A stretch of DNA of 64,000 bases, taken from assembly GCA_964490725.1 (NCBI GenBank), contig CAZBDU010000016.1, forward strand, positions 19,110 to 83,109, in the 5' to 3' direction. Below, in pieces: positions 52,330 through 60,852 of the stretch. The stretch is from CAZBDU01 sp964490725 (GTDB taxonomy: Bacteria; Spirochaetota; Spirochaetia; SZUA-6; DRHE01). The translations under genes were made by a program, and so were the position numbers. Under the pieces are notes generated by a model. It was not told the DNA's origin, did no database searches, and worked only from the letters and a program-made list of their open reading frames with translations. Numbering within the stretch: the first letter of the stretch is position 1; each line of letters opens with the position of its first letter.

Positions 52330-52971
52330 ATGTTCGAGGAACTGAAGACTTCCGTCATTTCCGGCGAGGAAGAGCAGGCCGTCGCGCTCACCAAGCGGCT
52401 GCTCGACCAGGGGATCGACCCGCAGAAGGTGCTGAAGGAAGGCCTGGTGGCCGGGATGGACGTGGTGGGCGCACGCTTCAAGGCCTACGAGATGTGGCTT
52501 CCCGAGGTGATCCTGGCGGCCAAAGCCATGAAGGCCGCCACCGCGCTGCTCAAACCGTACCTGGAGAAAAGCGGCGACTCCATGAAGCTGGGGAAGATCG
52601 TGATCGCCACGGTCGAGGGGGACGTGCACGACATCGGCAAGAATCTGGTCAGCATGATGCTGGAGTCGGCGGGCTTCGAGATGGCCGACCTGGGCGTAAA
52701 CGCCAAGGTGTCCGCCATCGCCGAGGCTGCGGTCAAGGAGAAGGCCGACATCGTGGGACTGTCGGCCCTGCTCACCACCACCATGCTGGCCATGAAGCCG
52801 GCCATCAAGGCGATCCGCGGCGCCAGCTCCCAGGTGAAGGTGATGGTCGGAGGCTCGCCGATCACGCAGGAATACGCGCGAGAGGTCGAGGCCGACGGCT
52901 TCGCACCGGATGCTCTGCGGGCGATCAACCTGGCCAAGACTCTGGTGGGAAGCGAGGTGTCCGCGGGGTGA
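52330..52971 (+). CDS. Corrinoid (methylcobamide) protein, MttC/MtbC-type
   Basis: 213 aa. N-terminal helical cap (MDVVGARFKAYEMWLPEVILAAKAM) and B12-binding Rossmann domain with DVHDIG, where His-100 ligates cobalt, then VGLSALLTTTM and VMVGGSPITQEYA. It accepts the methyl group from the MttB homologues and gives it to a second methyltransferase, perhaps the URO-D-type protein at 44886. GGAGG precedes the ATG. Confidence 0.94.
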   Translation: MFEELKTSVISGEEEQAVALTKRLLDQGIDPQKVLKEGLVAGMDVVGARFKAYEMWLPEVILAAKAMKAATALLKPYLEKSGDSMKLGKIVIATVEGDVHDIGKNLVSMMLESAGFEMADLGVNAKVSAIAEAAVKEKADIVGLSALLTTTMLAMKPAIKAIRGASSQVKVMVGGSPITQEYAREVEADGFAPDALRAINLAKTLVGSEVSAG

Positions 52972-53085
52972 GAGCCCCCAAGGATGGGAGGAGGCGCCCT
53001 ATGTAGAATGGTTCGGTGGTCTGGGATTCTCGGATTCTAGGATCGAGGAAAGAACTTGCATGACTTCCATGAAGGAGGACGAACG

Positions 53086-54438
53086 ATGAAGAGGATTTTG
53101 TTGATTGCGCTGGCGATCTTTCTGGTGGCCTCGGTTGCGCTGCTGGCCGGGGGGCAGAAGGAGCCCGCCGGCAAGGCGGCCGCCAGGACGGCGCGCATCT
53201 GGATCTGGGGTGAAGACGAAGCCCCCGGACTGAACGACTTCGTACAGAAAGTAGGCACGATGTACGAAGAGAGGATCGACCCCACGGTTCGCTGGGAGGT
53301 GACCAATCTCGACATCGACGAGATCTACACCGGGTTCTACGCTGCCGAAGAGGCCAAGAACGCTCCGGAGCTGCATACCCTCTGGGGTGGTATCCTGGGA
53401 TTCGAGCCCGCATGGGCCGGTCACCTGGTCCCCCTGAGCGACTACGTCTCGAAGGAGACGCTCTCGCACGTCCTTCCGCCCCTCCGTCACGACGGATACT
53501 GGAACGGCAAGGACTGGCTGATTCCCCTGTACGTGAATCCCTGGCCGCTGATGATCAACAAGAGCGTGTGGAAATCCTCCGGGGTGGACCCCGAGAATCT
53601 TCCCACCACCTGGGCGGGATTCCTGCAGGCCATAAGGGCGATCAAGGCCGGGGGGTACACTCCCTGGTGCGTCGGCATCAAGGACGGATTCTACGGTACG
53701 TGGTTTCCCGCGATTCTCCAGCATCAGCTCTACGACTCGGCGAGCGACTATCTGAAGGCCGTTGTCGGGATCGAGCGGCTCGACAGGGCGCCCCACGACC
53801 GGAGGTGGTACATGGTGGCGCAGCTGCGTGACAACGGCGCCTTCAATCCCGACGTGAACTCGCTGAGCCTGGCGGAAGGACAGGACCTCTTCCTGCGGGG
53901 AGACGTCGGCATCCTCCACGCCTCGGGGAACGCCTACATGGCCATGGTGGCCAAGGAGCTGGGGGAAGACAACGTGAAGATCTGGATCCCCCCTGTGGAT
54001 TCCACCGCCAGGTCCGCGGGAACCATGCCGCTGTCCAGTCAGCCGGTGGGAATTCCGGCGACTGCAAAGTACAAAGAGGATGCAGGGAAGTTCCTGGACT
54101 ACTTCTACAGCAAGGAGATCCAGAACCTGATGTACAAGGAGATCAGCGTGTTCTCCGGCTCCGACGAGCTGGAGAGGAGCACCATGAAGACGGACCTGGA
54201 CAGGGCGCTGTATGACCTTGCACAGAAGAAGCCCGGCATGACCTATCCCTGGCTGCATCCAGGCGCCATCGAGGAGGCGAGCTACGCGATCACCCAAAGC
54301 CTGCTGGCCGGCAACATCGACGCGGCCGAAGCAGCGAGCCAGTACGAGCAGGCTGCGGAGAAGTGGAGAGCCGACAACCCGGAAGAGCTGAAGAACGTCA
54401 AGATCTGGGCTACCGAGGAAATGCCGTTCATGAAGTAG
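53086..54438 (+). CDS. ABC importer substrate-binding protein (carbohydrate-type)
   Basis: 450 aa. Signal peptide with VALLAGGQKE at its end; no lipobox cysteine. The mature part has the family 1 (maltose/glycerol-3-phosphate-type) binding fold: WIWGEDEAPGLNDF, PLYVNPWPLMINKSVW, LPTTWAGFLQAIRAI. AGGAGG lies before the ATG. It sits 114 bases after the corrinoid gene, a gap with a possible TAGAAT -10 box at 53004 but no clear -35. It supplies the substrate of the operon, whose identity is unknown. Confidence 0.9.
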   Translation: MKRILLIALAIFLVASVALLAGGQKEPAGKAAARTARIWIWGEDEAPGLNDFVQKVGTMYEERIDPTVRWEVTNLDIDEIYTGFYAAEEAKNAPELHTLWGGILGFEPAWAGHLVPLSDYVSKETLSHVLPPLRHDGYWNGKDWLIPLYVNPWPLMINKSVWKSSGVDPENLPTTWAGFLQAIRAIKAGGYTPWCVGIKDGFYGTWFPAILQHQLYDSASDYLKAVVGIERLDRAPHDRRWYMVAQLRDNGAFNPDVNSLSLAEGQDLFLRGDVGILHASGNAYMAMVAKELGEDNVKIWIPPVDSTARSAGTMPLSSQPVGIPATAKYKEDAGKFLDYFYSKEIQNLMYKEISVFSGSDELERSTMKTDLDRALYDLAQKKPGMTYPWLHPGAIEEASYAITQSLLAGNIDAAEAASQYEQAAEKWRADNPEELKNVKIWATEEMPFMK

Positions 54439-54476
54439 GACGCTCTCCGTTCTATCCGGGTCTCCTGGGAAATGAT

Positions 54477-54505
54477 GTGGTGCCGGTAGTCACTGCCGGC
54501 ACCAC
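54477..54505 (+). terminator. Hairpin between binding-protein and permease genes
   Basis: GTGGTGCCGG and CCGGCACCAC pair perfectly around a 9-base loop; there is no T-run. Hairpins at this place in importer operons commonly protect the binding-protein mRNA or reduce read-through, giving more binding protein than permease. Confidence 0.55.
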
Positions 54506-54522
54506 CCGATAAAAAGGTTGAG

Positions 54523-55410
54523 ATGAGAGCGAGAGCCAACAAGAGAGAGAACCTCAAAGGGTTCCTGTTCATCGGTCCCACCGTGCTGATCATACTGCTG
54601 GTCTACCTGTATCCCCTGATTCAGAACGCCAACTTCAGCCTGCGGGACCTGGCGATTGCCGGAAGACCCTTCACGGGCATCCGCAACTATTCGCTGATGT
54701 TCAGCGATCCGCTCTTCCTGAAATCGATTCGGAACAACTTCATCCTGATTCTCACGATCGTGCCGGCTCTGGTCTTCATCTCGCTCGTCTTTGCGGTTCC
54801 CCTCTTCGAGCAGGTCAGGGGCTGGAAGTTCTACAGGGCCACGGTCCTCCTGCCCTACATCACCTCGATCACTGCGGTGGGGCTGTTCTTTTCGCTGTTC
54901 TTTCAGGGAAGAGGGATGCTCAACACCTTCTTGAAGATGATTCATCTCGACGCTCTGGTGGTGGACTGGCTGGGCTCACCGCAGTTTGCGCTGCCGGCGA
55001 TCATGTTCGTGATCGTGTGGCGGGAGTTCGGATTCGGCACGATGCTCTTTCTGGCCAGGCTGACCACCGTCCCGGAGGAGCTGTTCGACGCGGCCAAGAT
55101 CGACGGCACCAACTGGTTCCAGAGGCTGTTTCACATCGTGATCCCCCAGCTTGCGACGGTGATCGAGTTCTACGTGTTCCTGATGATCGTCACCATGCTC
55201 AGCTGGGTGTTCAACTACGTCTACGTCATGACTCTGGGCGGGCCGGCGCGGAGCACCTACGTGACGGAGCTGTACATCTTCATCGAGGCGTTCAAGATGA
55301 ACAAGATGGGTGTGGCGGCGGCGGTATCGATCGTGATCTTCGCCATGACCGCCGTGCTGGCCTTTGCCTCACTAAGATTCAGGACCAGGCTCTACAGGGA
55401 ATACGAATAG
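54523..55410 (+). CDS. ABC importer permease, MalF/UgpA-type
   Basis: 295 aa with six hydrophobic helices. The ATPase-coupling EAA loop is ELFDAAKIDGTNWFQRLFHIVIP near 190. First permease of a heterodimeric carbohydrate-type importer. Confidence 0.92.
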   Translation: MRARANKRENLKGFLFIGPTVLIILLVYLYPLIQNANFSLRDLAIAGRPFTGIRNYSLMFSDPLFLKSIRNNFILILTIVPALVFISLVFAVPLFEQVRGWKFYRATVLLPYITSITAVGLFFSLFFQGRGMLNTFLKMIHLDALVVDWLGSPQFALPAIMFVIVWREFGFGTMLFLARLTTVPEELFDAAKIDGTNWFQRLFHIVIPQLATVIEFYVFLMIVTMLSWVFNYVYVMTLGGPARSTYVTELYIFIEAFKMNKMGVAAAVSIVIFAMTAVLAFASLRFRTRLYREYE

Positions 55411-55414
55411 CAGG

Positions 55415-56290
55415 ATGGATAGCGTGGAAACAAGGACAGGCGGCGCCAGGACAGGGAAGCGGATCCGGAGGGCGCTGGTGGCGATCGGCAGGCAGGTTCT
55501 GCTCGTCACGGCGGCGGTCGTGGTGCTCGCGCCCCTGGTCTACATCGTGATGGCCTCCTTCAAGACGAAGATGGACTACGTGCGGAATCAGATCGGCCCG
55601 CCGGAGCCGTTCGTTCTGGACAACTACGAGACGTTGATGGAGGATGGCAGGCTCTTCATATGGTTCCAGAACTCCGCGATCGTGACCTTCGGCTCGGTGG
55701 CGGTGGCGGTCTCCATGGCGGCGCTGGCCGCCTACGGCTTCAGCAGGTTCAACTTCATCGGCAAGGAAAAGATCTTCAATATCATCATAGCGCTCATGAT
55801 CATCCCGCCGATCGTGATGATCATCCCCCTGTTCGTGCTGGCATCGAAGGCCGGTCTGGTGAACACCTACTGGAGCGCCATCATCATCTACGCCGGCCTC
55901 ATGCTGCCATTCGGCGTGTATCTCCTCCGCAACTTCTTCGTCACGATCCCGGAGTCCATCATGGACTCCGCCAAGATCGACGGGTGCTCGGATTTCGGGA
56001 TCTTCTACAAGATCGTCCTGCCTCTGAGCAGGTCCGCGCTGGTCACGCTGAGCGTCGTGAGCGTTCTGTGGGTTTGGAACGAGCTGTTGATCGCGCTCAT
56101 TTTTCTACAAAAGGAAGAGCTGACAACGCTGGTGGTGGGGCTCATTCGCTTCCAGGGGAGATTCAGGATCAACCAGCCGGTGATCCTGGCGGGGATCTTC
56201 GCTTCCATGATCCCGATGATGGCGATCTATTTCATCGGGCAGAGATTCCTGGTGAGCGGTCTCACCGCCGGAGCTCTCAAAGGCGAGTAG
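55415..56290 (+). CDS. ABC importer permease, MalG/UgpE-type
   Basis: 291 aa, six helices; EAA loop SIMDSAKIDGCSDFGIFYKIVLP. Starts 4 bases after the first permease. No ATPase gene follows, so the importer must borrow a shared MsmK/UgpC-like ATPase encoded elsewhere. Confidence 0.92.
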   Translation: MDSVETRTGGARTGKRIRRALVAIGRQVLLVTAAVVVLAPLVYIVMASFKTKMDYVRNQIGPPEPFVLDNYETLMEDGRLFIWFQNSAIVTFGSVAVAVSMAALAAYGFSRFNFIGKEKIFNIIIALMIIPPIVMIIPLFVLASKAGLVNTYWSAIIIYAGLMLPFGVYLLRNFFVTIPESIMDSAKIDGCSDFGIFYKIVLPLSRSALVTLSVVSVLWVWNELLIALIFLQKEELTTLVVGLIRFQGRFRINQPVILAGIFASMIPMMAIYFIGQRFLVSGLTAGALKGE

Positions 56291-56325
56291 AGGATTCCTC
56301 CCGCCGCCGGAGCTTGAGGCCGCCC

Positions 56326-56660
56326 GTGGCCTGCCTGACGGTGCGAAGCTTCTCCCTGGACGGGGCGTGGTACAACCTCCAGCCCGGGCGCAGCGGCCCT
56401 TCGCCCTGGCTGGCGGGGCTGGACTTCGACGCCTGCGGCAGCGTCTCCGCCCTGGCAGCCGCCTTCGGCGCGGAGTCGTCTCCCCCCACTACCGGGACAT
56501 CCGGGAGGGGGACGTGCAGGAGGCGCACCGCCTGGGACTGGCCATCCTTCCCTGGACGGTGAACGAGGAGGCGCTGATGCGCCGCTTCATCGCCTGGGGA
56601 GTGGACGGTTTGGTCACCGGCCGGCCCGACGTGCTCCTGCGGGTGCTGGCTGAGCGCTGA
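56326..56660 (+). pseudogene. Remnant of glycerophosphodiester phosphodiesterase C-terminus
   Basis: One frame gives TVRSFSLDGAWYNLQPGRSG and LAAAFGAE, and a second continues HYRDIREGDVQEAHRLGLAI, PWTVNEEALMRRFIAWGVDG and LVTGRPDVLLRVL, the end of a GDPD domain (AH..GL.V..WTVN....R....GVDG..TDRP). The N-terminal catalytic part is missing and a frameshift lies near 56,490, so the gene is dead. The rest of the 56,291-56,721 gap shows only a promoter box. Confidence 0.75.
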
Positions 56661-56698
56661 GGGCGGCGGCTGCCGTTTCCCTACCCCTGGGAAATCAC

Positions 56699-56704
56699 TA
56701 TAAT
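56699..56704 (+). promoter_or_regulatory. -10 box of the rarA-like gene
   Basis: TATAAT at 56699-56704; the -35 region, TTTCCC at 56676-56681, is weak. The predicted start near 56711 leaves 11 bases before the GTG at 56722. Confidence 0.5.
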
Positions 56705-56721
56705 GGCGGCGGAGCAGGCCA

Positions 56722-58959
56722 GTGACGGATCTGTTTGACCGTTCCGGGGCCGAGGAGCGGGACCAGCCTCTGGCCGCCCGCATGCGGCCACGCACCCTGG
56801 AGGAGTTCGCCGGCCAGGAGCATATCCTGGGCCCGGGCAGGCTCCTGCGCCGGGCCATCCAGGCGGACCAGCTTTCCTCGCTCATCTTCTACGGCCCCCC
56901 GGGCACGGGCAAGACCACCCTGGCGCGGGTGATCGCCAACACCACCCGCAGCCACTTCCAGACCATCAACGCCGTGCTGGCGGGGGTGAAGGACATCCGC
57001 GAGGCCACCGCCCGGGCCGCCGAGCGCCGGAAGCTTCACGGCCGGCGCACCATCCTCTTCGTGGACGAGGTGCACCGCTGGAACAAGGCGCAGCAGGACG
57101 CCCTGCTTCCGTGGGTGGAGAACGGCACCATCATCCTGATCGGCGCCACCACAGAGAACCCCTTCTTCGAGGTCAACCGCGCCCTGGTCAGCCGTTCCCG
57201 CATCTTCCAGCTCAAGCCCCTGAGAAGGGAGGATCTGCTCGAGATCGGCCGGCGCACGCTGGCGGACCGGGAGCGCGGCTACGGCGGCCTGGCCGTGAGG
57301 ATCGACCCCCCGGCCCTGGATCACCTGGTGGACGTGGCCGAGGGGGACGCGCGCACCCTCCTCAACGCCCTGGAGCTGGCGGTGGAGACCACCCCGGAGC
57401 GCTTTCCTCCCCCGGCGGGCGCGGAGATACACATCACCCAGGAGATCGCCGAGGAGAGCATCCAGAGACGGGTGGTGCTGTACGACAAGGAGGGCGACTA
57501 CCACTTCGACACCATCAGCGCCTTCATCAAGAGCCTGCGCGGATCGGACCCGGACGCGGCCCTCTACTGGCTGGCGCGGATGGTGTACGCCGGCGAGGAC
57601 CCCCGCTTCCTGTTCAGGCGCATGCTGATCTTCGCCTCCGAGGACGTGGGGCTGGCGGACCCCCGGGCCCTGGTGGTGGCCGAGGCGGCGGCCGCCGCCT
57701 TCGACCGGGTGGGGCTGCCGGAGGGGCGGTTCCATCTGGCGCAGGCCACCCTCTACCTGGCTACCGCCCCCAAGTCCAACACCGCCATGGCCTTCTTCGA
57801 CGCGCTGGAGGCGGTGGGGAAGGAGCAGTCCGGGGAGGTGCCGGTACACCTGCGGGACCCCAGCCGGGACGCCCAGGGATTCGGCCACGGGGAGGGCTAC
57901 CTCTACCCGCACGCCTACCGGGAGCACTGGGTGGCCCAGCAGTACCTCCCCGACCGGCTGCAGGGCAGGGTCTTCTACCAGCCTTCGGGGCAAGGCTACG
58001 AGGCGGGGATCCGCCAGAGCGTGGAGCGGCGCCGGGAAGCGCAGCTCGCGGCCATGCTGGCCGCCGAAGAGCGCCCGGGTGAGGTGCTCACCTTCACCCG
58101 CAGCGGGCGCAGCCGCGACCTGTGGCTGGAGCGGACCGTGAGCCAGGCCAGCGACGGGCTGGCATCTTTGCGGGACCGCATCCTGGAGCGGGTCCGGCTG
58201 CAGCGCCATCACGTGGTGCTGGACCTGAACGCCAGGGAGGGGCTCCTGACCTGGGAGGCCCTGAGGCGGGTCCCGGAGGGTGGCGTGTGGGCGCTGACCT
58301 TCCGCACCGAGGAGGCGGAGCTCCTGCGGGGCCGCGGCCGGGCCCTGGAGGAGATCGAGAAGCCCCGGGTGCTGGAGGGGCCTCTCCCGGAGCTGAGGCG
58401 CCTCCTGGCGGCCGCCGGTGCGGAGGCGGAGCTGCGCTTCGACGCCGCGGTGGGGCGGGACGCGCTGCTGCGCGAGGCCGATCGGGAGGGGGCGCTGCGG
58501 CTGGTCTGCTCGTTCTTGCGGGAGGGGGCCTGGCTGTGCACCGCCGAGACGCTTCCCTCCGGCGCCACCCGTCTGTCCGCGCTGGTGGGGCCGGGGGCGG
58601 TGGGGGAGGAGCTGCATCGGCTCTGGCGGGAGGCCGAGGAGCGGCTCTACGGGGACCGGGAGGATCCCCTTCTGAGCCTGAGCACCGCAGGGCTGCGCGG
58701 TGTGGCGGAGCGGGCGGACCTCCTGGAGGTGAGCGTGGAGGAGAGGCGCCTGACCGGCCGGCGGCGGATCGCCTCCGGGGACCTGGAGCGCTGGTTCGCG
58801 CCGGGCCGGCAGGAGGAGAGCAGCTACGCGAGCCGGCTGGGACTGTCGGCGGACCGTACTGCCGCCTTGCGGGAGGCCTGCCTTGCGGCGCTGGCGGACC
58901 GGGAGGTGGAGTGGACCGCCACGGTGGCGCTGCTTTCGGGGCGGAAAGGCTCCGGCTGA
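56722..58959 (+). CDS. rarA: RarA/MgsA-type AAA+ ATPase with C-terminal extension
   Basis: 745 aa against about 440 for plain RarA. Residues 1-445 are a full RarA: Walker A GPPGTGKTT at 58-66, Walker B ILFVDEVHRW at 111-120, sensor TTENPFFEVN, and the tetramerisation region to LPDRLQGRVFYQP. Residues 446-745 are extra, with a possible Rossmann-like start (HHVVLDLNAREGLLTWEAL) that recalls a degenerate methyltransferase fold. RarA acts at stalled replication forks. The GTG start is preceded by GGAG. Confidence 0.9.
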   Translation: MTDLFDRSGAEERDQPLAARMRPRTLEEFAGQEHILGPGRLLRRAIQADQLSSLIFYGPPGTGKTTLARVIANTTRSHFQTINAVLAGVKDIREATARAAERRKLHGRRTILFVDEVHRWNKAQQDALLPWVENGTIILIGATTENPFFEVNRALVSRSRIFQLKPLRREDLLEIGRRTLADRERGYGGLAVRIDPPALDHLVDVAEGDARTLLNALELAVETTPERFPPPAGAEIHITQEIAEESIQRRVVLYDKEGDYHFDTISAFIKSLRGSDPDAALYWLARMVYAGEDPRFLFRRMLIFASEDVGLADPRALVVAEAAAAAFDRVGLPEGRFHLAQATLYLATAPKSNTAMAFFDALEAVGKEQSGEVPVHLRDPSRDAQGFGHGEGYLYPHAYREHWVAQQYLPDRLQGRVFYQPSGQGYEAGIRQSVERRREAQLAAMLAAEERPGEVLTFTRSGRSRDLWLERTVSQASDGLASLRDRILERVRLQRHHVVLDLNAREGLLTWEALRRVPEGGVWALTFRTEEAELLRGRGRALEEIEKPRVLEGPLPELRRLLAAAGAEAELRFDAAVGRDALLREADREGALRLVCSFLREGAWLCTAETLPSGATRLSALVGPGAVGEELHRLWREAEERLYGDREDPLLSLSTAGLRGVAERADLLEVSVEERRLTGRRRIASGDLERWFAPGRQEESSYASRLGLSADRTAALREACLAALADREVEWTATVALLSGRKGSG

Positions 58960-58973
58960 GGCGATGGAGCGCC

Positions 58974-59005
58974 GAGGCCTGCCGCGACGGCGCCGGCGGG
59001 GCCTC
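58974..59005. terminator. Hairpin between convergent genes
   Basis: GAGGCC and GGCCTC, with GCCG and CGGC inside, can form a bulged GC-rich stem between the rarA-like gene and the opposing permease gene, overlapping the permease stop. It may stop transcription from both sides, but there is no T-run. Confidence 0.35.
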
Positions 59006-60008
59006 AGCTGATTCGCCTGCTCACCATGGTCTGCAGTGAAACCGAGACCACGATGATCAACCCATAGATCAGGCTGGTCCAGAAACCTGTCAGTCCCGCA
59101 GCCACGATGCCGGCGTTGATCGCGCCGATGATGAAGGAGGCCACGAACGTGCCGAACACCGTTCCGGCGCCGCCGAACACCGACGTGCCTCCCAGAAACA
59201 CCGAGGCCAGGGTGTTCAGCAGATAGCCCTCCCCCAGGGTCGGCCAGAAGAAAAGCACCTCCTCGCTGACCACGAATCCTGCAAAGGCGGCGGCCACCCC
59301 TACGATCGCGAATGCCAGCGTCTTGGTGCGGTCCACGTTTACGCCCATCAGTCGGGCGCTCTCCACGTTGTCCCCGGTGAGATAGACGTGGGCCCCGAAC
59401 TTGTGACGGTTCAGGAAGAACCAGATGACCACGGCGATGCCGATGGTCCAGAGGAACTGGGCGGGGATTACGCCCCCGATCCTGCCCACCAGGGCGTGGT
59501 AGGGGATGGTGCCCTGCACCGCCGTCATCCCCAGACCCTGGCCGTTGGTGACCACCATGACGACGCCCCGCCAGAAGAACTGCGTCCCGATGGTGGCTAC
59601 CAGCGACGGGATGCCGATCTTGACGACGATTATCCCGTTCAGCAATCCCGCCAGCAGGCCAGCCGCCAGGCAGGCGAAGAATCCGAGCCAGACGCTTCCG
59701 GTAACCACGAACACCACGTCGAAGGCGGTCATGCCGAAGGCCATGACCGACGGAAAGGACAGGTCGATCTCCCCGGTGATGATGACCAGCGTGAGGGGGA
59801 TGGCCATCATCGCGAAAAACGGCGTGGTGGACATGAAGGCCACGTAGATGTCGCCGCCCAGAAAGGTCTGCGGGGAGCCGATCAGAAAGAGCACCCAGAT
59901 GAAGACGGCCACCCCGACGATGCCGAACTGCAGGGAGTACCGGCGCAGCACCCGTGAAACGCCGGCGCGCGGGGTCCCCGGCCTGTTGCTCTCCGCAGAG
60001 CCGCTCAT
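59004..60008 (-). CDS. ABC permease, ribose/sugar (RbsC) type
   Basis: 334 aa with about ten hydrophobic segments. Conserved features are ITGEIDLSFPSVMAFG and the late FLGGTSVFGGAGTVFGTFVASFIIG. The start overlaps the ATPase stop as ATGA. Confidence 0.92.
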   Translation of the reverse strand: MSGSAESNRPGTPRAGVSRVLRRYSLQFGIVGVAVFIWVLFLIGSPQTFLGGDIYVAFMSTTPFFAMMAIPLTLVIITGEIDLSFPSVMAFGMTAFDVVFVVTGSVWLGFFACLAAGLLAGLLNGIIVVKIGIPSLVATIGTQFFWRGVVMVVTNGQGLGMTAVQGTIPYHALVGRIGGVIPAQFLWTIGIAVVIWFFLNRHKFGAHVYLTGDNVESARLMGVNVDRTKTLAFAIVGVAAAFAGFVVSEEVLFFWPTLGEGYLLNTLASVFLGGTSVFGGAGTVFGTFVASFIIGAINAGIVAAGLTGFWTSLIYGLIIVVSVSLQTMVSRRIS

Positions 60009-60778
60009 CTGCCGGCTCCTTTCTCCAGGCTGCCCGTCTGGGCCACCAGGTACAGGCGGTCGATCAGCTCCTGAAGGGTCAATTCATCCTTCATGAACTG
60101 CCCGGCCACCGCCCCCCGGTCCAGCACCACGATCCTGTCGGCCACGGGGTAGACGTGAAAGATGTTGTGGTCGATGAAGATCGCCGACTTGCCCGCCTTC
60201 TTGATCCCCGCCACGAAATCCAGGCACTTCTTGGTCTCCGAGAGGGACAACCCCATGGTCGGCTCGTCGAGGATGATGAGCTCCGCCCTGAAGTACAGCG
60301 CCCGGGTGATGGCAACCCCCTGCCGCTCCCCCCCGGAGAAGGTCTTCACCACCGAATCGGGGGTCACCGCCGCGGAGGTGAAGCCCATGAGCGTGGTCAT
60401 GAGCTTGCGGGTCTCGCCCTTCATGGCCTGCAGGTCCAGCTTGCCCCAGCGGTTGGAGAGCTCCCGCCCCATGAAGATGTTGCGCCACAGCGACTGCTTG
60501 TCCGCCAGCGCCCGCTCCTGGTACACCACCTCGATCCCCAGGTCCCGGGCCCTGGCCACGGTCAGGTGATCGATCTCCTCCCCCTTCAGGTAGAGCCTGC
60601 CTCCGGGATCCGGCTGGTGGTACCCGGTGATGATCTTTACCAGGGTGGACTTGCCGGCTCCATTGTCGCCCAGGAGCCCCACGATCTCGTTGTCGCCGAC
60701 CTGGAAATCGACGCCCCGCAGCGCCGCAACCTCGCCGAAGGTCTTCGAGACATTCCGCAGCCGCAAGAATGGATCCAT
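60005..60778 (-). CDS. ABC ATPase, single domain, for the ribose-type importer
   Basis: 257 aa. Walker A GDNGAGKST, signature FSGGERQGV, Walker B LIILDEPTMGLS and the switch histidine in IFIDHN. RbsA-type proteins normally hold two such domains in about 500 aa; this one has one and would act as a homodimer. GAGGTGATGCC precedes the ATG at 60778. Confidence 0.92.
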   Translation of the reverse strand: MDPFLRLRNVSKTFGEVAALRGVDFQVGDNEIVGLLGDNGAGKSTLVKIITGYHQPDPGGRLYLKGEEIDHLTVARARDLGIEVVYQERALADKQSLWRNIFMGRELSNRWGKLDLQAMKGETRKLMTTLMGFTSAAVTPDSVVKTFSGGERQGVAITRALYFRAELIILDEPTMGLSLSETKKCLDFVAGIKKAGKSAIFIDHNIFHVYPVADRIVVLDRGAVAGQFMKDELTLQELIDRLYLVAQTGSLEKGAGR

Positions 60779-60852
60779 GGCATCACCTCGTGAACCATGC
60801 GGCGCGGGGCGGAGGGCGCCCCGCGCCCGGAGTGTTTCGGTAGAGCGAGCCT

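Noticed and set aside
56698..58617. Minus-strand frame of about 640 codons opposite the rarA-like gene
   Set aside because: Antisense to clear Walker motifs; composition is low-complexity and no family is recognisable.
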